From NCBI RefSeq assembly GCF_002276045.1, contig NZ_NQMR01000071.1, positions 1-45,560 on the forward strand: 45,560 nucleotides of DNA, given 5' to 3'. Positions 17,794 to 26,664 of the stretch are shown here, one piece after another. The translations under genes were made by a program, and so were the position numbers. How positions within the stretch are numbered: position 1 is the stretch's first letter; the number at the start of each line of letters is the position of its first letter. Under the pieces are notes generated by a model. The model worked only from the letters and a program-made list of their open reading frames with translations. It ran no database searches and was not told where the DNA came from. This stretch comes from Pseudoalteromonas sp. NBT06-2. GTDB taxonomy: Bacteria > Pseudomonadota > Gammaproteobacteria > Enterobacterales > Alteromonadaceae.

Positions 17794-18069
17794 ATGACAT
17801 TAAAAGAATATGTAGAGCAAGCGCAAACATTTTTTGAGCATTTAGTTGAAATAGCCTCTGATGATGAATTATTTGCTGGAAGTTATATTCAAGGACATTT
17901 TGACCTTGCTGTTGGATATGCACAGGTTGAAAAATTAGATCTTACAATCGAAGATCTTAATATAAATATTGAAAAGTCACTTGTAAAAGCATATAGAGGT
18001 GGCGAGTTATCTGATGAAGATAAATCTCATGTTGTAGCTGTGTGGGAAAAATTAAAAAATATAGCGTAG
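17794..18069 (+). CDS. yfcL: YfcL family protein
   Basis: 91 residues, the same length as E. coli YfcL (92). The conserved centre ASDDELFAGSYIQGHFDLAVG and the C-terminal GELSDEDKSHVVAVWEKL match the family. The function is unknown. As in E. coli it is the last gene of the block that begins with epmC. AGGAAC precedes the ATG. Confidence 0.88.
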   Translation: MTLKEYVEQAQTFFEHLVEIASDDELFAGSYIQGHFDLAVGYAQVEKLDLTIEDLNINIEKSLVKAYRGGELSDEDKSHVVAVWEKLKNIA

Positions 18070-18114
18070 TAAACCCACAAGCTTAATTAATAATAACATC
18101 TCTGTAGCTATGTT

Positions 18115-18383
18115 TATACCCGTGCTACTTGGAAATACAGGTTACAGAGCTTGGGTAGGATACTAGTACAAGGCATGATTTGTAATGCATGGTTATTCCC
18201 TGATGATAAATCATAACGCCGTAATCGTTTTCTACCCAAACTCCCGTAGGGCAAGACGATAAGGGGTCAACTGTGTTGTTATAAGATATATATTGAGAAT
18301 GACTTAACGACACATCTTATGCCTCGCATTTGACACGCTTCTCGACTTGCTGAAATCACGCATTTCTATGTAGCATGGGTATA
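18115..18383. repeat. Full-length TATACCC-type two-hairpin repeat element (269 bp)
   Basis: The termini are inverted repeats (TATACCCGTGCTACTTGGAA and the inverse of TATACCCATGCTACATAGAA). Hairpin 1 pairs 18147-18163 with 18227-18243, has an inner stem ATGATTT/AAATCAT (18175-18181 with 18208-18214) and exposes GCATGGTTATTCCCTGATGA. A second imperfect hairpin fills the right half. Length and architecture match the copy at 26321-26587, but the stem sequences are different. There is no transposase; a 62-codon frame inside it is not a gene. Confidence 0.8.
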
Positions 18384-18800
18384 CTTACTTTTTAGATAAA
18401 TTACCATTAAAGTAAACAAGAATAAAAAACTAGAGAGAAATAATTAAACGAATTATATTAAATTATGACACCATTGGTTCCAATGCTTCTTTTATTTATC
18501 ATTTCTGACAGTAAAACCCCCCAATCATAGTATAAATTTACGACGCTCTACGGTAGCTTTTTATATTTTTATGTGTTTTATGCATTACTTGAAAATTTTG
18601 CATCTTACTTATTTATTCTGTTTTTTGGCATTTCTAATAAAGATATAATCATATAAATATAAATAAAAACATGGTAGTTGACAGTGTTGACAACTTTAAG
18701 GTGGCTTTTTTTTAATCTGAAATTTTACCAATTTTACCAATTTTAAATTTAAGTAATAATTTAATCAGTTTAGTCAATATATTAGCAAAAATCCCACCTT
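18384..18800. other. AT-rich intergenic DNA without a recognisable gene
   Basis: No credible coding frame was found. At 18678-18693 there are two TTGACA hexamers 8 bases apart, followed downstream by a T run. At 18726-18741 ACCAATTTT is repeated in tandem, resembling half-sites of the palindrome at 18935-18951. The segment may be the distal part of the oad regulatory region. Confidence 0.4.
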
Positions 18801-18810
18801 AAAATTTACG

Positions 18811-18827
18811 TTTACGTTAACGTCAAA
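18811..18827. promoter_or_regulatory. LiuR-like palindromic operator
   Basis: TTTACGTTAACGTCAAA has a perfect ACGTTAACGT core and near-symmetric flanks. It resembles the motif I recall for LiuR, the MerR-family regulator of branched-chain amino acid and fatty acid degradation genes in gammaproteobacteria. It lies 20 bases before the extended -10 TGCTATAAT at 18845-18853. The assignment is from memory of the motif and is an inference. Confidence 0.45.
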
Positions 18828-18844
18828 TCATTTTAATTGATACT

Positions 18845-18853
18845 TGCTATAAT
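18845..18853 (+). promoter_or_regulatory. Distal oad promoter, extended -10
   Basis: TGCTATAAT is a perfect TATAAT with the TGn extension. The -35 region overlaps the LiuR-like palindrome and lacks a good hexamer, as is usual for extended -10 promoters. A transcript from here would have a leader of about 255 bases before oadG. Confidence 0.45.
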
Positions 18854-18934
18854 TTAATATTATGATTTATAAGGTATATTATTTTTCGTACATATCAATG
18901 TAAAAAAATTGTGTTTCACTGTTATTAAAAAATT

Positions 18935-18951
18935 AATTGGTTTTACCAATT
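18935..18951. promoter_or_regulatory. PdhR-type (GntR family) operator overlapping the proximal oad promoter
   Basis: AATTGGTTTTACCAATT is a perfect 7-3-7 palindrome and matches the E. coli PdhR box ATTGGTNNNACCAAT. Its last two bases are the first two bases of the -35 TTGACA, so a bound repressor would block RNA polymerase. PdhR responds to pyruvate, which is chemically close to the oxaloacetate decarboxylase reaction. A related GntR regulator such as LldR is possible. Confidence 0.6.
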
Positions 18952-18977
18952 GACAATATTTTTGTGGTAATTATTAT
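18950..18977 (+). promoter_or_regulatory. Proximal oadGAB promoter
   Basis: TTGACA at 18950-18955 and TATTAT at 18972-18977 are separated by 16 bases. The predicted start near 18984 leaves a leader of about 130 bases before the oadG ATG. Confidence 0.6.
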
Positions 18978-19113
18978 GTTTGTATAAATAATGTGAATTA
19001 AAGCTTAGTTCTTTGGCTAGTAAAGCAAGATTTTTAAGTTTCAGAGTATAAATTAATTCATATTTTTAAAGTGATTTGAGAACAGATTTATTGTTGGGAA
19101 TGAGGAAAAAAAG

Positions 19114-19383
19114 ATGGATATAACATCTTTATTATTGCAGGCTGCCAATTTAATGCTTACAGGCATGGTAGTTGTTTTTGTTTTTTTATTGTTATTGATT
19201 TCAGCTGTTAAATTAATGTCGGCTTTTTTTGCAAGTCGAGATGGTGATCTAGTTACAAATAATAAAACCAAAACAAAAAATACAATCACTACTAAATCGT
19301 CAACTGTACCTTCAGCACATCTAGCTGCAATTGCAGGGGCAATTCATCAGTACAGACAACAACATAGTCACAAGAAAACATAA
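19114..19383 (+). CDS. oadG: Oxaloacetate decarboxylase gamma subunit
   Basis: 89 residues. One N-terminal transmembrane helix (about 10-33, [17 protein letters not shown]) is followed by a polar tail ending with a His-containing segment, the usual OadG design. OadG anchors the alpha subunit to the membrane beta subunit and binds Zn2+. A GAGGA ribosome site lies 7 bases before the ATG. It is the first gene of oadGAB; 11 bases separate it from oadA. Confidence 0.9.
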   Translation: MDITSLLLQAANLMLTGMVVVFVFLLLLISAVKLMSAFFASRDGDLVTNNKTKTKNTITTKSSTVPSAHLAAIAGAIHQYRQQHSHKKT

Positions 19384-19394
19384 GGGGTTATTCT

Positions 19395-21179
19395 ATGTCT
19401 AAATTAAAACTTACCGAGTTAGTATTAAGAGATGCACACCAATCAATTTTGGCAACTCGACTTCGTTTAGAAGATATGCTCCCAATTGCACAAAAGCTTG
19501 ATAAAGTAGGCTATTGGTCAATGGAATCTTGGGGCGGCGCAACATTTGATGCATGTATTCGATACCTAGGTGAAGATCCTTGGGAACGTATTAGAGCCTT
19601 AAAAAAGGCAATGCCTAATACTAAACAACAAATGTTATTACGTGGCCAAAATTTGCTAGGTTATCGTCATTATGCTGATGATGTTGTTGAAAAATTTGTT
19701 GAACGTGCTCACGCCAATGGTGTAGATGTATTTCGTATTTTTGATGCTATGAATGATGTTAGGAATCTGGAAACAGCAATAAAATCAGCTATCAAAGTGG
19801 GCGCTCACGCTCAAGGTACAATTTCATATACACAAAGCCCTGTTCATAATTTAGATATGTGGCTAACACAAGCAAAACAACTAGAAGATTTAGGTTGTCA
19901 CTCAATTTGTATAAAAGATATGGCAGGTCTTTTAAGACCTTATGAAGCTGAAGAGCTAATTTTGGGTTTGAAAAAGACCATAGATGTACCAATTGCAATG
20001 CAATGTCACGCAACAACCGGTTTAAGCACTGCAACTTATCAAAAAGCAATTGATGCTGGTATAGATATGCTTGATACCGCAATTTCATCTATGAGTATGA
20101 CTTATGGTCATAGTGCTACTGAAACTATGGTTGCTATTGTTGAAGGTACTGATAGAGATACGGGTTTAGATTTACCATTATTAGAAGAAATAGCGTCTTA
20201 CTTTAGAGAAGTGAGAAAGAAATATGCACAGTTTGAAGGTAGCTTAAAAGGAGTGGATGGCCGAATTTTATTAGCACAAGTACCTGGTGGCATGTTAACT
20301 AATATGGAAAGCCAGTTAAAAGAGCAAGGTGCAGCTGATAAGTTTGATGAAGTATTATTAGAGATCCCTAAAGTGCGTGAAGATTTAGGTTATCTACCCC
20401 TTGTTACACCCACTTCGCAAATCGTTGGTACACAAGCAGTCTTAAATGTTCTAACAAAAGAACGTTATAAATCAATTAGTAAAGAGACAGCTGCGGTACT
20501 TAAAGGTGAATATGGCTCAACACCTGCGCAGGTTAATAAAACATTGCAAGATAAAGTGTTAGAGGGTGCAGAAGTCATTACATGTCGCCCCGCAGATTTA
20601 TTGAAACCAGAACTTACTGAACTAGAGACGGCATTATTGACTGCTGCAAAAGAAGATAATATCTCACTTGCAGATGAACAAATAGATGATGTATTAACTT
20701 ATGCATTATTCCCTCAAATTGGTTTGAAATTTCTTAAAAACAAAGGAAATCCAGATGCATTTGAGCCTGCTCCTTCACTAGAAAGTTCGCCAGCTTTACT
20801 AGAGCAAGCTCCAGCTCCAGCATCAGGTAAAACTGAACATTACAGTGTTCAAGTTGAAGGCAAAGTTTATGATGTTGTTGTTGCCCCAAGTGGTGAATTA
20901 AAAAATGTAGTTTCTTCAAATATGCAAACTATTGCTGCTGCGCCGGTTGCTCCTGTCGTAAGTGATGCTGAAGACTTAGCCGCGCCTTTATCGGGTAATA
21001 TCTTTAAAGTGCAAGTGAAAACTGGACAGCAAATAAAAGAAGGTGATGTGGTTATCATTTTAGAAGCAATGAAAATGGAAACAGAAATCAGAGCCACTAA
21101 AGCGGGTACTATTGGCGAAATTTATATATCTGAAGGTGACGCTGTTTCAGTCGGCGATGCCTTGCTTTCAATCACTTAG
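19395..21179 (+). CDS. oadA: Oxaloacetate decarboxylase alpha subunit
   Basis: 594 residues, full length. The N-terminal carboxyltransferase TIM barrel has [20 protein letters not shown] with the catalytic Lys, and MQCHATTG with metal-binding His. A Pro/Ala-rich linker (about 455-480) leads to the C-terminal biotinyl domain with EAMKMETE, where the Lys carries biotin. The subunit transfers CO2 from oxaloacetate to biotin in the Na+-pumping decarboxylase. It is located between oadG and oadB with AAGGGG before the ATG. Confidence 0.96.
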   Translation: MSKLKLTELVLRDAHQSILATRLRLEDMLPIAQKLDKVGYWSMESWGGATFDACIRYLGEDPWERIRALKKAMPNTKQQMLLRGQNLLGYRHYADDVVEKFVERAHANGVDVFRIFDAMNDVRNLETAIKSAIKVGAHAQGTISYTQSPVHNLDMWLTQAKQLEDLGCHSICIKDMAGLLRPYEAEELILGLKKTIDVPIAMQCHATTGLSTATYQKAIDAGIDMLDTAISSMSMTYGHSATETMVAIVEGTDRDTGLDLPLLEEIASYFREVRKKYAQFEGSLKGVDGRILLAQVPGGMLTNMESQLKEQGAADKFDEVLLEIPKVREDLGYLPLVTPTSQIVGTQAVLNVLTKERYKSISKETAAVLKGEYGSTPAQVNKTLQDKVLEGAEVITCRPADLLKPELTELETALLTAAKEDNISLADEQIDDVLTYALFPQIGLKFLKNKGNPDAFEPAPSLESSPALLEQAPAPASGKTEHYSVQVEGKVYDVVVAPSGELKNVVSSNMQTIAAAPVAPVVSDAEDLAAPLSGNIFKVQVKTGQQIKEGDVVIILEAMKMETEIRATKAGTIGEIYISEGDAVSVGDALLSIT

Positions 21180-21187
21180 GAGCTGTT

Positions 21188-22318
21188 ATGGAAGGGGTAA
21201 TTAATCTATGGCAGTCTACAGGAATTGCCAATATAGAATTTACACAACTAATAATGATAGCGGTGGGTTGTTTATTATTATTTTTAGCAATTACTAAGAA
21301 CTTTGAACCCTTATTATTAATACCAATTGGTTTTGGTGCAATATTAACAAATATACCTTTAGCTGGTATGTCGGACACTGGTGGTATGCTTTATTACGTT
21401 TATAAAGTAGGTATCGATTCAGGTGTTTTTCCATTAATTATTTTTATGGGAGTTGGTGCACTGACTGATTTCAGTGCATTAATCGCCAATCCTAAAATGT
21501 TATTGTTAGGTGCTGCAGCTCAATTTGGTATTTTTGTCACTTTATTTGGTGCTATTTTACTTAACTTTATACCAGGTTTTGAATTTACTTTAAAGGATGC
21601 TGCGGCAATCGCTATTATTGGTGGTGCTGATGGTCCAACAGCAATCTTTTTAGCTTCTAAATTAGCACCTGATTTATTAGGCGCAATAGCGGTAGCTGCA
21701 TATTCATATATGGCATTAGTGCCATTGATTCAGCCGCCAATAATGCGTGCTTTAACAAGTGAAGAAGATCGTAAAATTGCAATGCCACAACTACGTCACG
21801 TATCTAAAATGGAAAAAATAACTTTCCCGCTATTAGTATTGGTATTAATTATTATGTTTTTACCCGCAGCAGCACCATTAGTAGGTATGTTCTGTTTAGG
21901 TAATTTAATGCGCGAAAGTGGTGTTGTTGAGCGTTTAAGTTCAACTGCACAAAATGAACTTATCAATATTACAACTATCTTTTTAGGATTAGGCGTTGGT
22001 TCGAAGTTAGCTGCAGATAAATTTTTAACTGTAGAAACTATCGGTATTTTAGCTTTAGGTGCCGTTGCGTTTGCGATTGGTACAGCATCAGGTGTTTTGA
22101 TGGCTAAAGTGATGAATCGCTACTCTAAAACCCCAATTAACCCATTAGTTGGAGCAGCAGGTGTATCAGCAGTACCTATGGCTGCACGTGTTGTAAATAA
22201 AGTAGGTTTAGAAAGCAATCCACATAACTTCTTATTAATGCATGCTATGGGACCAAATGTAGCGGGTGTACTAGGAAGCGCAGTAGCAGCAGGTATTTTA
22301 TTGGCACTTGTAGGGTAG
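21188..22318 (+). CDS. oadB: Oxaloacetate decarboxylase beta subunit (Na+ pump)
   Basis: 376 residues with many hydrophobic membrane segments. The conserved [19 protein letters not shown] includes the Asp required for Na+ transport, and [18 protein letters not shown] is the second signature. OadB decarboxylates carboxybiotin and exports Na+. GGAG precedes the ATG 8 bases after oadA, which indicates translational coupling within the operon. A terminator lies at 22377-22409. Confidence 0.97.
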   Translation: MEGVINLWQSTGIANIEFTQLIMIAVGCLLLFLAITKNFEPLLLIPIGFGAILTNIPLAGMSDTGGMLYYVYKVGIDSGVFPLIIFMGVGALTDFSALIANPKMLLLGAAAQFGIFVTLFGAILLNFIPGFEFTLKDAAAIAIIGGADGPTAIFLASKLAPDLLGAIAVAAYSYMALVPLIQPPIMRALTSEEDRKIAMPQLRHVSKMEKITFPLLVLVLIIMFLPAAAPLVGMFCLGNLMRESGVVERLSSTAQNELINITTIFLGLGVGSKLAADKFLTVETIGILALGAVAFAIGTASGVLMAKVMNRYSKTPINPLVGAAGVSAVPMAARVVNKVGLESNPHNFLLMHAMGPNVAGVLGSAVAAGILLALVG

Positions 22319-22376
22319 TTCCAGCAAGGCTAATGTAACAGTAAAAAGTTTTAGGGCTCAACCTCCCGACCTTGAT

Positions 22377-22409
22377 CGTGCACTATTTTATGATGGTGCG
22401 CGTTTTTTT
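22377..22409 (+). terminator. Intrinsic terminator after oadB
   Basis: CGTGCAC pairs with GTGCGCG (one G-U pair) around a 12-base loop, followed by seven T. Confidence 0.8.
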
Positions 22410-22440
22410 ATTCCTAGAATAAGTGTTAGTATGATCTTTT

Positions 22441-22638
22441 ATGTTAGCTTCAGGACTAAAAATGCCTCCAGTATTAATTATCTTATTAAGTTTGTTTGTT
22501 GCACTTATAATACTTGTGCCATTAATAGAAAAATTTGGCCCTAGGTTTTCTAATGAGCAATTGAGTCGCTATCAAAAGTTTATTTGGCCTTTGTTGGTGA
22601 TATTAATCATTACACAATTACTTTATAGTTTGGTGTAA
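22441..22638 (+). CDS. Small two-helix membrane protein
   Basis: 65 residues with two hydrophobic helices (about 10-27 and 46-64) joined by a charged segment KFGPRFSNEQLSRYQKF. I do not recognise the family with certainty; small proteins of this layout occur near oad genes in related marine bacteria, as far as I recall. An ATG at 22462 (MPPVLI) is an alternative start. The 3' end overlaps the convergent DUF6351 gene by 21 bases, which is unusual and argues that both ends are real or that one is slightly extended. Confidence 0.55.
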   Translation: MLASGLKMPPVLIILLSLFVALIILVPLIEKFGPRFSNEQLSRYQKFIWPLLVILIITQLLYSLV

Positions 22639-24753
22639 AGCCATATCGAGTGGTTTAGCTATATCAGGAAAGCGATAATCACATACACCATCAGGATAAA
22701 TTTGTTTGAGTTTACTTTTATAAGGTGTCATATCTGTACTGCCATAAAGGCCTGAACTGATAGCTTGCTCAATGGACATCGTTTTACATTTAAAAATACT
22801 GCCTTGCCAAGGACCACCTGCTTGTATGCGACTATTAGTGTAAATAGGGTAGGTAGTCGTACATTTACCATGCGGTTTGCTATTCCAATCACCATCCCAT
22901 ACATTAGTACCTTGAGCTATTACTTGACCGTCTTTGTCATAACACCGATCACTTGTTTGGTTTTGTAGTTGTTTTGAATCTCCTTTGAGTAACCATTTAT
23001 CCATAACAGAAAAAGCTTCGTCTAAAGGGGTATGATCTGGATGTGCTATCCAAATCTTATGATTATTGAGGCTTTTGGTTTGTGCTAAGATGCGTAGTCT
23101 AGTGGCAAAAGACGTTGAAATATGATGCATATCTAATTTAGGCTCTAAATAATGATGTATATCTATGGTAGGGATATCATTAAATCCAATAAAAACCTGA
23201 CCATAACGGTAAGCTTTTTCAATTGCCTTACTTGATGCTTTACTACGTTTTGCAGGACCTTTTATGGCAGGGTAGATATTGTGCCGACTCCATTGTGTCA
23301 TCCAAATAGGGATTTTGGTAAAAGGTAAATAAACTAATTGTTCTTGTTTCATTTTCTGCTGTGGTTTCCAGCCACCAATATGGTAATTTAAATGTATGAA
23401 CTCTTCGGGTGAAATGATATTTTTTTGTAAAGAAGATAATCCATATTGAACGCCTTGATTATCCCAAGCTGAGTTTGCAAATCCATTATTATCTTTCCCT
23501 AAAATGTTAATAAGATCTTGCCAGTAACTCCAATGGGCTTGACGCTTTACCTCAGGAGAGAAGGTATTTTTAATAAACCCTTGATCTGGGTTATTTATTA
23601 ATGAACTTAAGCCAAAATAGCCATGAATGCATTCACTATAATTTTTAGGGATATATATTTTTTTAGCACTAGCTAATTGATTAAAAGGATAAAAATACCA
23701 AGATTTGTGTTCAATGTTTGAGTTATTAAAGCCTTCGATTGATTGCTTTTTATCAGCAATATCCCAGTTTTCTAGTGAACTTTTAAAGGTGTAATAGCTA
23801 TTTAATAAGTCACAATCTAAAGCATATAAAGTTTGGCTGATCATATCAGGATACGAATATAAGGGTAGAGCACCATTGATTAATCCAGAACTATTTTGTG
23901 CTAAAAGATATTGTGCTAATCCACCGCCTGAGCCACCTATTCCTATGGTATATAAGGGTTTACCATACAAAGCAATAAACTGACTTTTCACTCTTCGAAC
24001 AGTGTCTTCTGCTTGTAACATATTGTAGCTGAAACTGGTTTTATTGGCTGTACTTGATATTACCGCATAGCCTTGTTTGAGTTGTGGTATACGTCTGCTA
24101 ATGAGTTTTTTAGGGTTTAATTTTCCTTGTCTAAAACCTATGCCTACACCTCCTGCAAATTGATAAATAAGCTTTTTATTCCATAACGAGTTCAATAAAC
24201 GGTCGTTTACTTCATTTGCTTTTACGGGCATCACAATTGCGTAGATATATCTATTTATCGTACCTTGTTCTATGCGAAGTATTAAATCATCAGGCTTTAT
24301 ATTTTTTGTATTTTGTATTTCAGTAATCTTTTCATTGATATCGACTTTAAAAAACCTCAATTGACTTGGTATTAAACAATCTTTACTAAAACCGATAACT
24401 TTATGAGTTTTTTTTCCTTTTTCATCGAGTTCAAAAATAGGGATACCAAGTAGTTCTTGGTTATCAACTAAAGGTTGACCTAAGCCGGATGCTTGGGTAT
24501 GGCATGAAAAAGGATAATTTAAATTACCTGAGAATAATGGCTCAGTAGGGCCCACTTCACCTAAGCCAATAGGGTAACGTGTTGGGTCATTTGGTCTAGG
24601 AGTATTTCTAATATGTGTTTTGACATTAAGTAAGGGCGCTTTTACTGATGGCGCAATTGATAAAACTTGCTGATCTTCATAGGGATTAAAACTGCAAGTG
24701 ATAAGTGCCAATATAACTAATACAGAGATTAAAATCTGACTAAGTAACTTCAT
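22618..24753 (-). CDS. DUF6351 family putative lipoprotein hydrolase
   Basis: 711 residues from the ATG at 24753. The N-terminus is a lipoprotein signal (ILISVLVILALITC) with Cys in the LITC lipobox, so the protein should be membrane-anchored and periplasmic or surface exposed. GIGGSGGGLAQYLLAQ resembles an alpha/beta-hydrolase nucleophile elbow, and the C-terminal YPDGVCDYRFPDIAKP is typical of DUF6351 as I recall it. No biochemical function is known to me. The ribosome site AGGAGG is unusually strong and lies inside a 10-bp hairpin. A GTG two codons upstream is an alternative start. The gene occupies the place between oad and mepM. Confidence 0.7.
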   Translation of the reverse strand: MKLLSQILISVLVILALITCSFNPYEDQQVLSIAPSVKAPLLNVKTHIRNTPRPNDPTRYPIGLGEVGPTEPLFSGNLNYPFSCHTQASGLGQPLVDNQELLGIPIFELDEKGKKTHKVIGFSKDCLIPSQLRFFKVDINEKITEIQNTKNIKPDDLILRIEQGTINRYIYAIVMPVKANEVNDRLLNSLWNKKLIYQFAGGVGIGFRQGKLNPKKLISRRIPQLKQGYAVISSTANKTSFSYNMLQAEDTVRRVKSQFIALYGKPLYTIGIGGSGGGLAQYLLAQNSSGLINGALPLYSYPDMISQTLYALDCDLLNSYYTFKSSLENWDIADKKQSIEGFNNSNIEHKSWYFYPFNQLASAKKIYIPKNYSECIHGYFGLSSLINNPDQGFIKNTFSPEVKRQAHWSYWQDLINILGKDNNGFANSAWDNQGVQYGLSSLQKNIISPEEFIHLNYHIGGWKPQQKMKQEQLVYLPFTKIPIWMTQWSRHNIYPAIKGPAKRSKASSKAIEKAYRYGQVFIGFNDIPTIDIHHYLEPKLDMHHISTSFATRLRILAQTKSLNNHKIWIAHPDHTPLDEAFSVMDKWLLKGDSKQLQNQTSDRCYDKDGQVIAQGTNVWDGDWNSKPHGKCTTTYPIYTNSRIQAGGPWQGSIFKCKTMSIEQAISSGLYGSTDMTPYKSKLKQIYPDGVCDYRFPDIAKPLDMALHQTIK

Positions 24754-24754
24754 T

Positions 24755-24794
24755 ACCACCTCCTCCTGATATTACTTTAATTATAGGAGGTGGT
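24755..24794 (-). promoter_or_regulatory. Hairpin sequestering the ribosome binding site of the DUF6351 gene
   Basis: ACCACCTCCT (24755-24764) and AGGAGGTGGT (24785-24794) form a perfect 10-bp inverted repeat around a 20-base loop. In the minus-strand transcript the 3' arm contains the AGGAGG of the gene and ends one base before its ATG, so ribosome access would depend on opening the stem. Confidence 0.6.
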
Positions 24795-24863
24795 TCGAAA
24801 TTTTGGACTGAAATTTACATTAATATTTAAAATAAAGCACATTAAAAGTGCCCAGATATAAAT

Positions 24864-26219
24864 TTAAAGATTAACCATAGAAAGTTGCAATTCTCTATTT
24901 CGATTTAGTTTAACAAGGTAATCATTTGCAATCGGCTTAAATTTAGCTAACTCAGATTTAGGCAAAGATTGTGATTTAGGTAATTTAACCGTTCTAGGAT
25001 TACGATGAACGCCATTTACTAAAAATTCGTAATGCAAATGAGCACCAGTTACTTGACCTGTCGCACCAACAGTACCAATAAGTTGTCCTTGCTTTACTTT
25101 TTGTCCTTTTTTCACCTTTCTTTTGTGTAGGTGGAGGTATTTAGTTACATATTTTGAGCGATGCTGAATAAATACATAATTACCATTAAACCTACTACGA
25201 CCAGATTGAATGACTTTACCATCACCAGATGAAACAACAGGTGTGCCAGTTGGGGCTGCGTAATCAATGCCTCGATGTGCTTTAACTCTTCCGGTAACAG
25301 GGTGTTTTCTGCGCGAGTTAAAACTAGAGCTAATATATTTAAAGTTTACAGGCGCACGTAAAAACGATTTTTTCATACTGCGACCTTGTGCAGTATAAAA
25401 ATTACCATCAGTGTGTAAAATTGCGTTGTATTTTTCACCTTGGTTAATAAATTCTGCAGCAAGTACTTGGCCAGAGCCTATATAATCGCCTTCAATAAAA
25501 AGGGTTTCGTAAATAAGCGTAAATTGATCGTTTTTACGAATATCGTTGGCAAAATCAATATCCCAACCAAAAATATCAGCTAAGTTCATTATTTGTTTGT
25601 CATTTAAGCCTGCTGCTACACCCGCATTCCAAAAATTAGACGTAATTAGTCCTGAAGATGACTTAGTGCGTTTTTCAATCGTTTTTGATTGTATTTTAGA
25701 TTGATATTTACCTTGAATATTAAGATTTATTAATAAGGTGTCGGTTCTATTTAATATGTATTTTAATTGAGAAAGCTCGCCATTAGCGTTTTTAGCAAAA
25801 CTTAGTGTCTCCCCTGGATGTATTTGAGTTAGCTTTTTGGTGTTTTTATCCGCACTTATCAATTTATGTAATGTTTTAGCTGAAAAACCCGCTCGCTTGA
25901 AAATAATTGCTAAATTGTCGCCTTTTTTAACTTTGAAGTTCTTAAAATTGACTGCAGATGTTAATTCTGAAGTGACTTCAGTTACTTTGGGTTGCTCAAC
26001 GGTTATTTTAACTGGTGATGTTTGTGTTTTTGGTGTTTGCTTAACAATTTCTAGCTCTAAATTGTAACGTTTGCCTATTTCTAAAACCTTGGTGTTATTG
26101 TCTTTTGAAGCAGTTGCTTGTTCCACAGGGATCAGAGTTAAACCTAGCATTAAAGAAGAAAAACCTAATATGAAAAACTTGTGTTTTTTCGGTAGCTTTT
26201 GTACCGCTTTGACCATCAT
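24864..26219 (-). CDS. mepM: Murein DD-endopeptidase of the M23 family (MepM-like)
   Basis: 451 residues. A signal or membrane anchor lies at about 15-38 (FFILGFSSLMLGLTLIP). A LysM/OapA-like segment begins FKVKKGDNLAIIFKRAGF. The M23 domain has SSFNSRRKHPVTGRVKAHRG with HRGID zinc ligands and GQVTGAHLHYEF with the catalytic HLH. The length matches E. coli MepM (440), which cuts peptidoglycan cross-links during growth. It is divergent from tyrS, as in related marine bacteria; the repeat element at 26321 separates them. No anmK is adjacent here. Confidence 0.88.
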   Translation of the reverse strand: MMVKAVQKLPKKHKFFILGFSSLMLGLTLIPVEQATASKDNNTKVLEIGKRYNLELEIVKQTPKTQTSPVKITVEQPKVTEVTSELTSAVNFKNFKVKKGDNLAIIFKRAGFSAKTLHKLISADKNTKKLTQIHPGETLSFAKNANGELSQLKYILNRTDTLLINLNIQGKYQSKIQSKTIEKRTKSSSGLITSNFWNAGVAAGLNDKQIMNLADIFGWDIDFANDIRKNDQFTLIYETLFIEGDYIGSGQVLAAEFINQGEKYNAILHTDGNFYTAQGRSMKKSFLRAPVNFKYISSSFNSRRKHPVTGRVKAHRGIDYAAPTGTPVVSSGDGKVIQSGRSRFNGNYVFIQHRSKYVTKYLHLHKRKVKKGQKVKQGQLIGTVGATGQVTGAHLHYEFLVNGVHRNPRTVKLPKSQSLPKSELAKFKPIANDYLVKLNRNRELQLSMVNL

Positions 26220-26320
26220 TTATTTGAATCAGCCTAATGATATTTTATAACAATATTTTAGCATATAACGATTTTTGCTCAGATGCCAGAATTTTGTGAA
26301 AATATAGCTATATAAAGGCA

Positions 26321-26587
26321 TATACCCAAGCTACTTGGAAATGCATGATTTCAGCGGGAGTTTAAATGGTCAAATACAAGACATTAATTGCAGGTAATGG
26401 TTATTCCCTTATCAACATAAATAACGCGGTAGTTGACCATTTAAAACCCGCCCGTAGGAAATTTATCAGGTAAGTAATCACTACGTTACATCTGTTTGAA
26501 AGGCTATAAGCATTCCTAAAATGATGTGCCTTGTGCTAACTCACCTGATAAATTCTGAAACAAGCATTATCAAGTGGCTTGGGTATA
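26321..26587. repeat. Full-length TATACCC-type two-hairpin repeat element (267 bp)
   Basis: It begins TATACCCAAGCTACTTGGAA and ends with CAAGTGGCTTGGGTATA. Hairpin 1 pairs 26354-26373 (GCGGGAGTTTAAATGGTCAA) with 26432-26451 and encloses AATGGTTATTCCCTTATCAA. Hairpin 2 pairs AATTTATCAGGT (26460-26471) with ACCTGATAAATT (26543-26554). It lies between mepM and tyrS and contributes a false N-terminal extension to the tyrS frame. Confidence 0.85.
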
Positions 26588-26664
26588 TAAACTGGACTTG
26601 TAATAGGCTAGAATCGAGGTCTAGCATTACTAGCCTAAAAGTTAAATATTATTTGGAGTGTTTG

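Noticed and set aside
18125..18313. 62-codon minus-strand frame
   Set aside because: It lies inside the inverted-repeat element at 18115-18383 and has no ribosome site or protein-like pattern.
19053..21378. Minus-strand frames across oadG, oadA and oadB
   Set aside because: They are shadows of the strongly supported plus-strand genes and carry no ribosome sites or family motifs.
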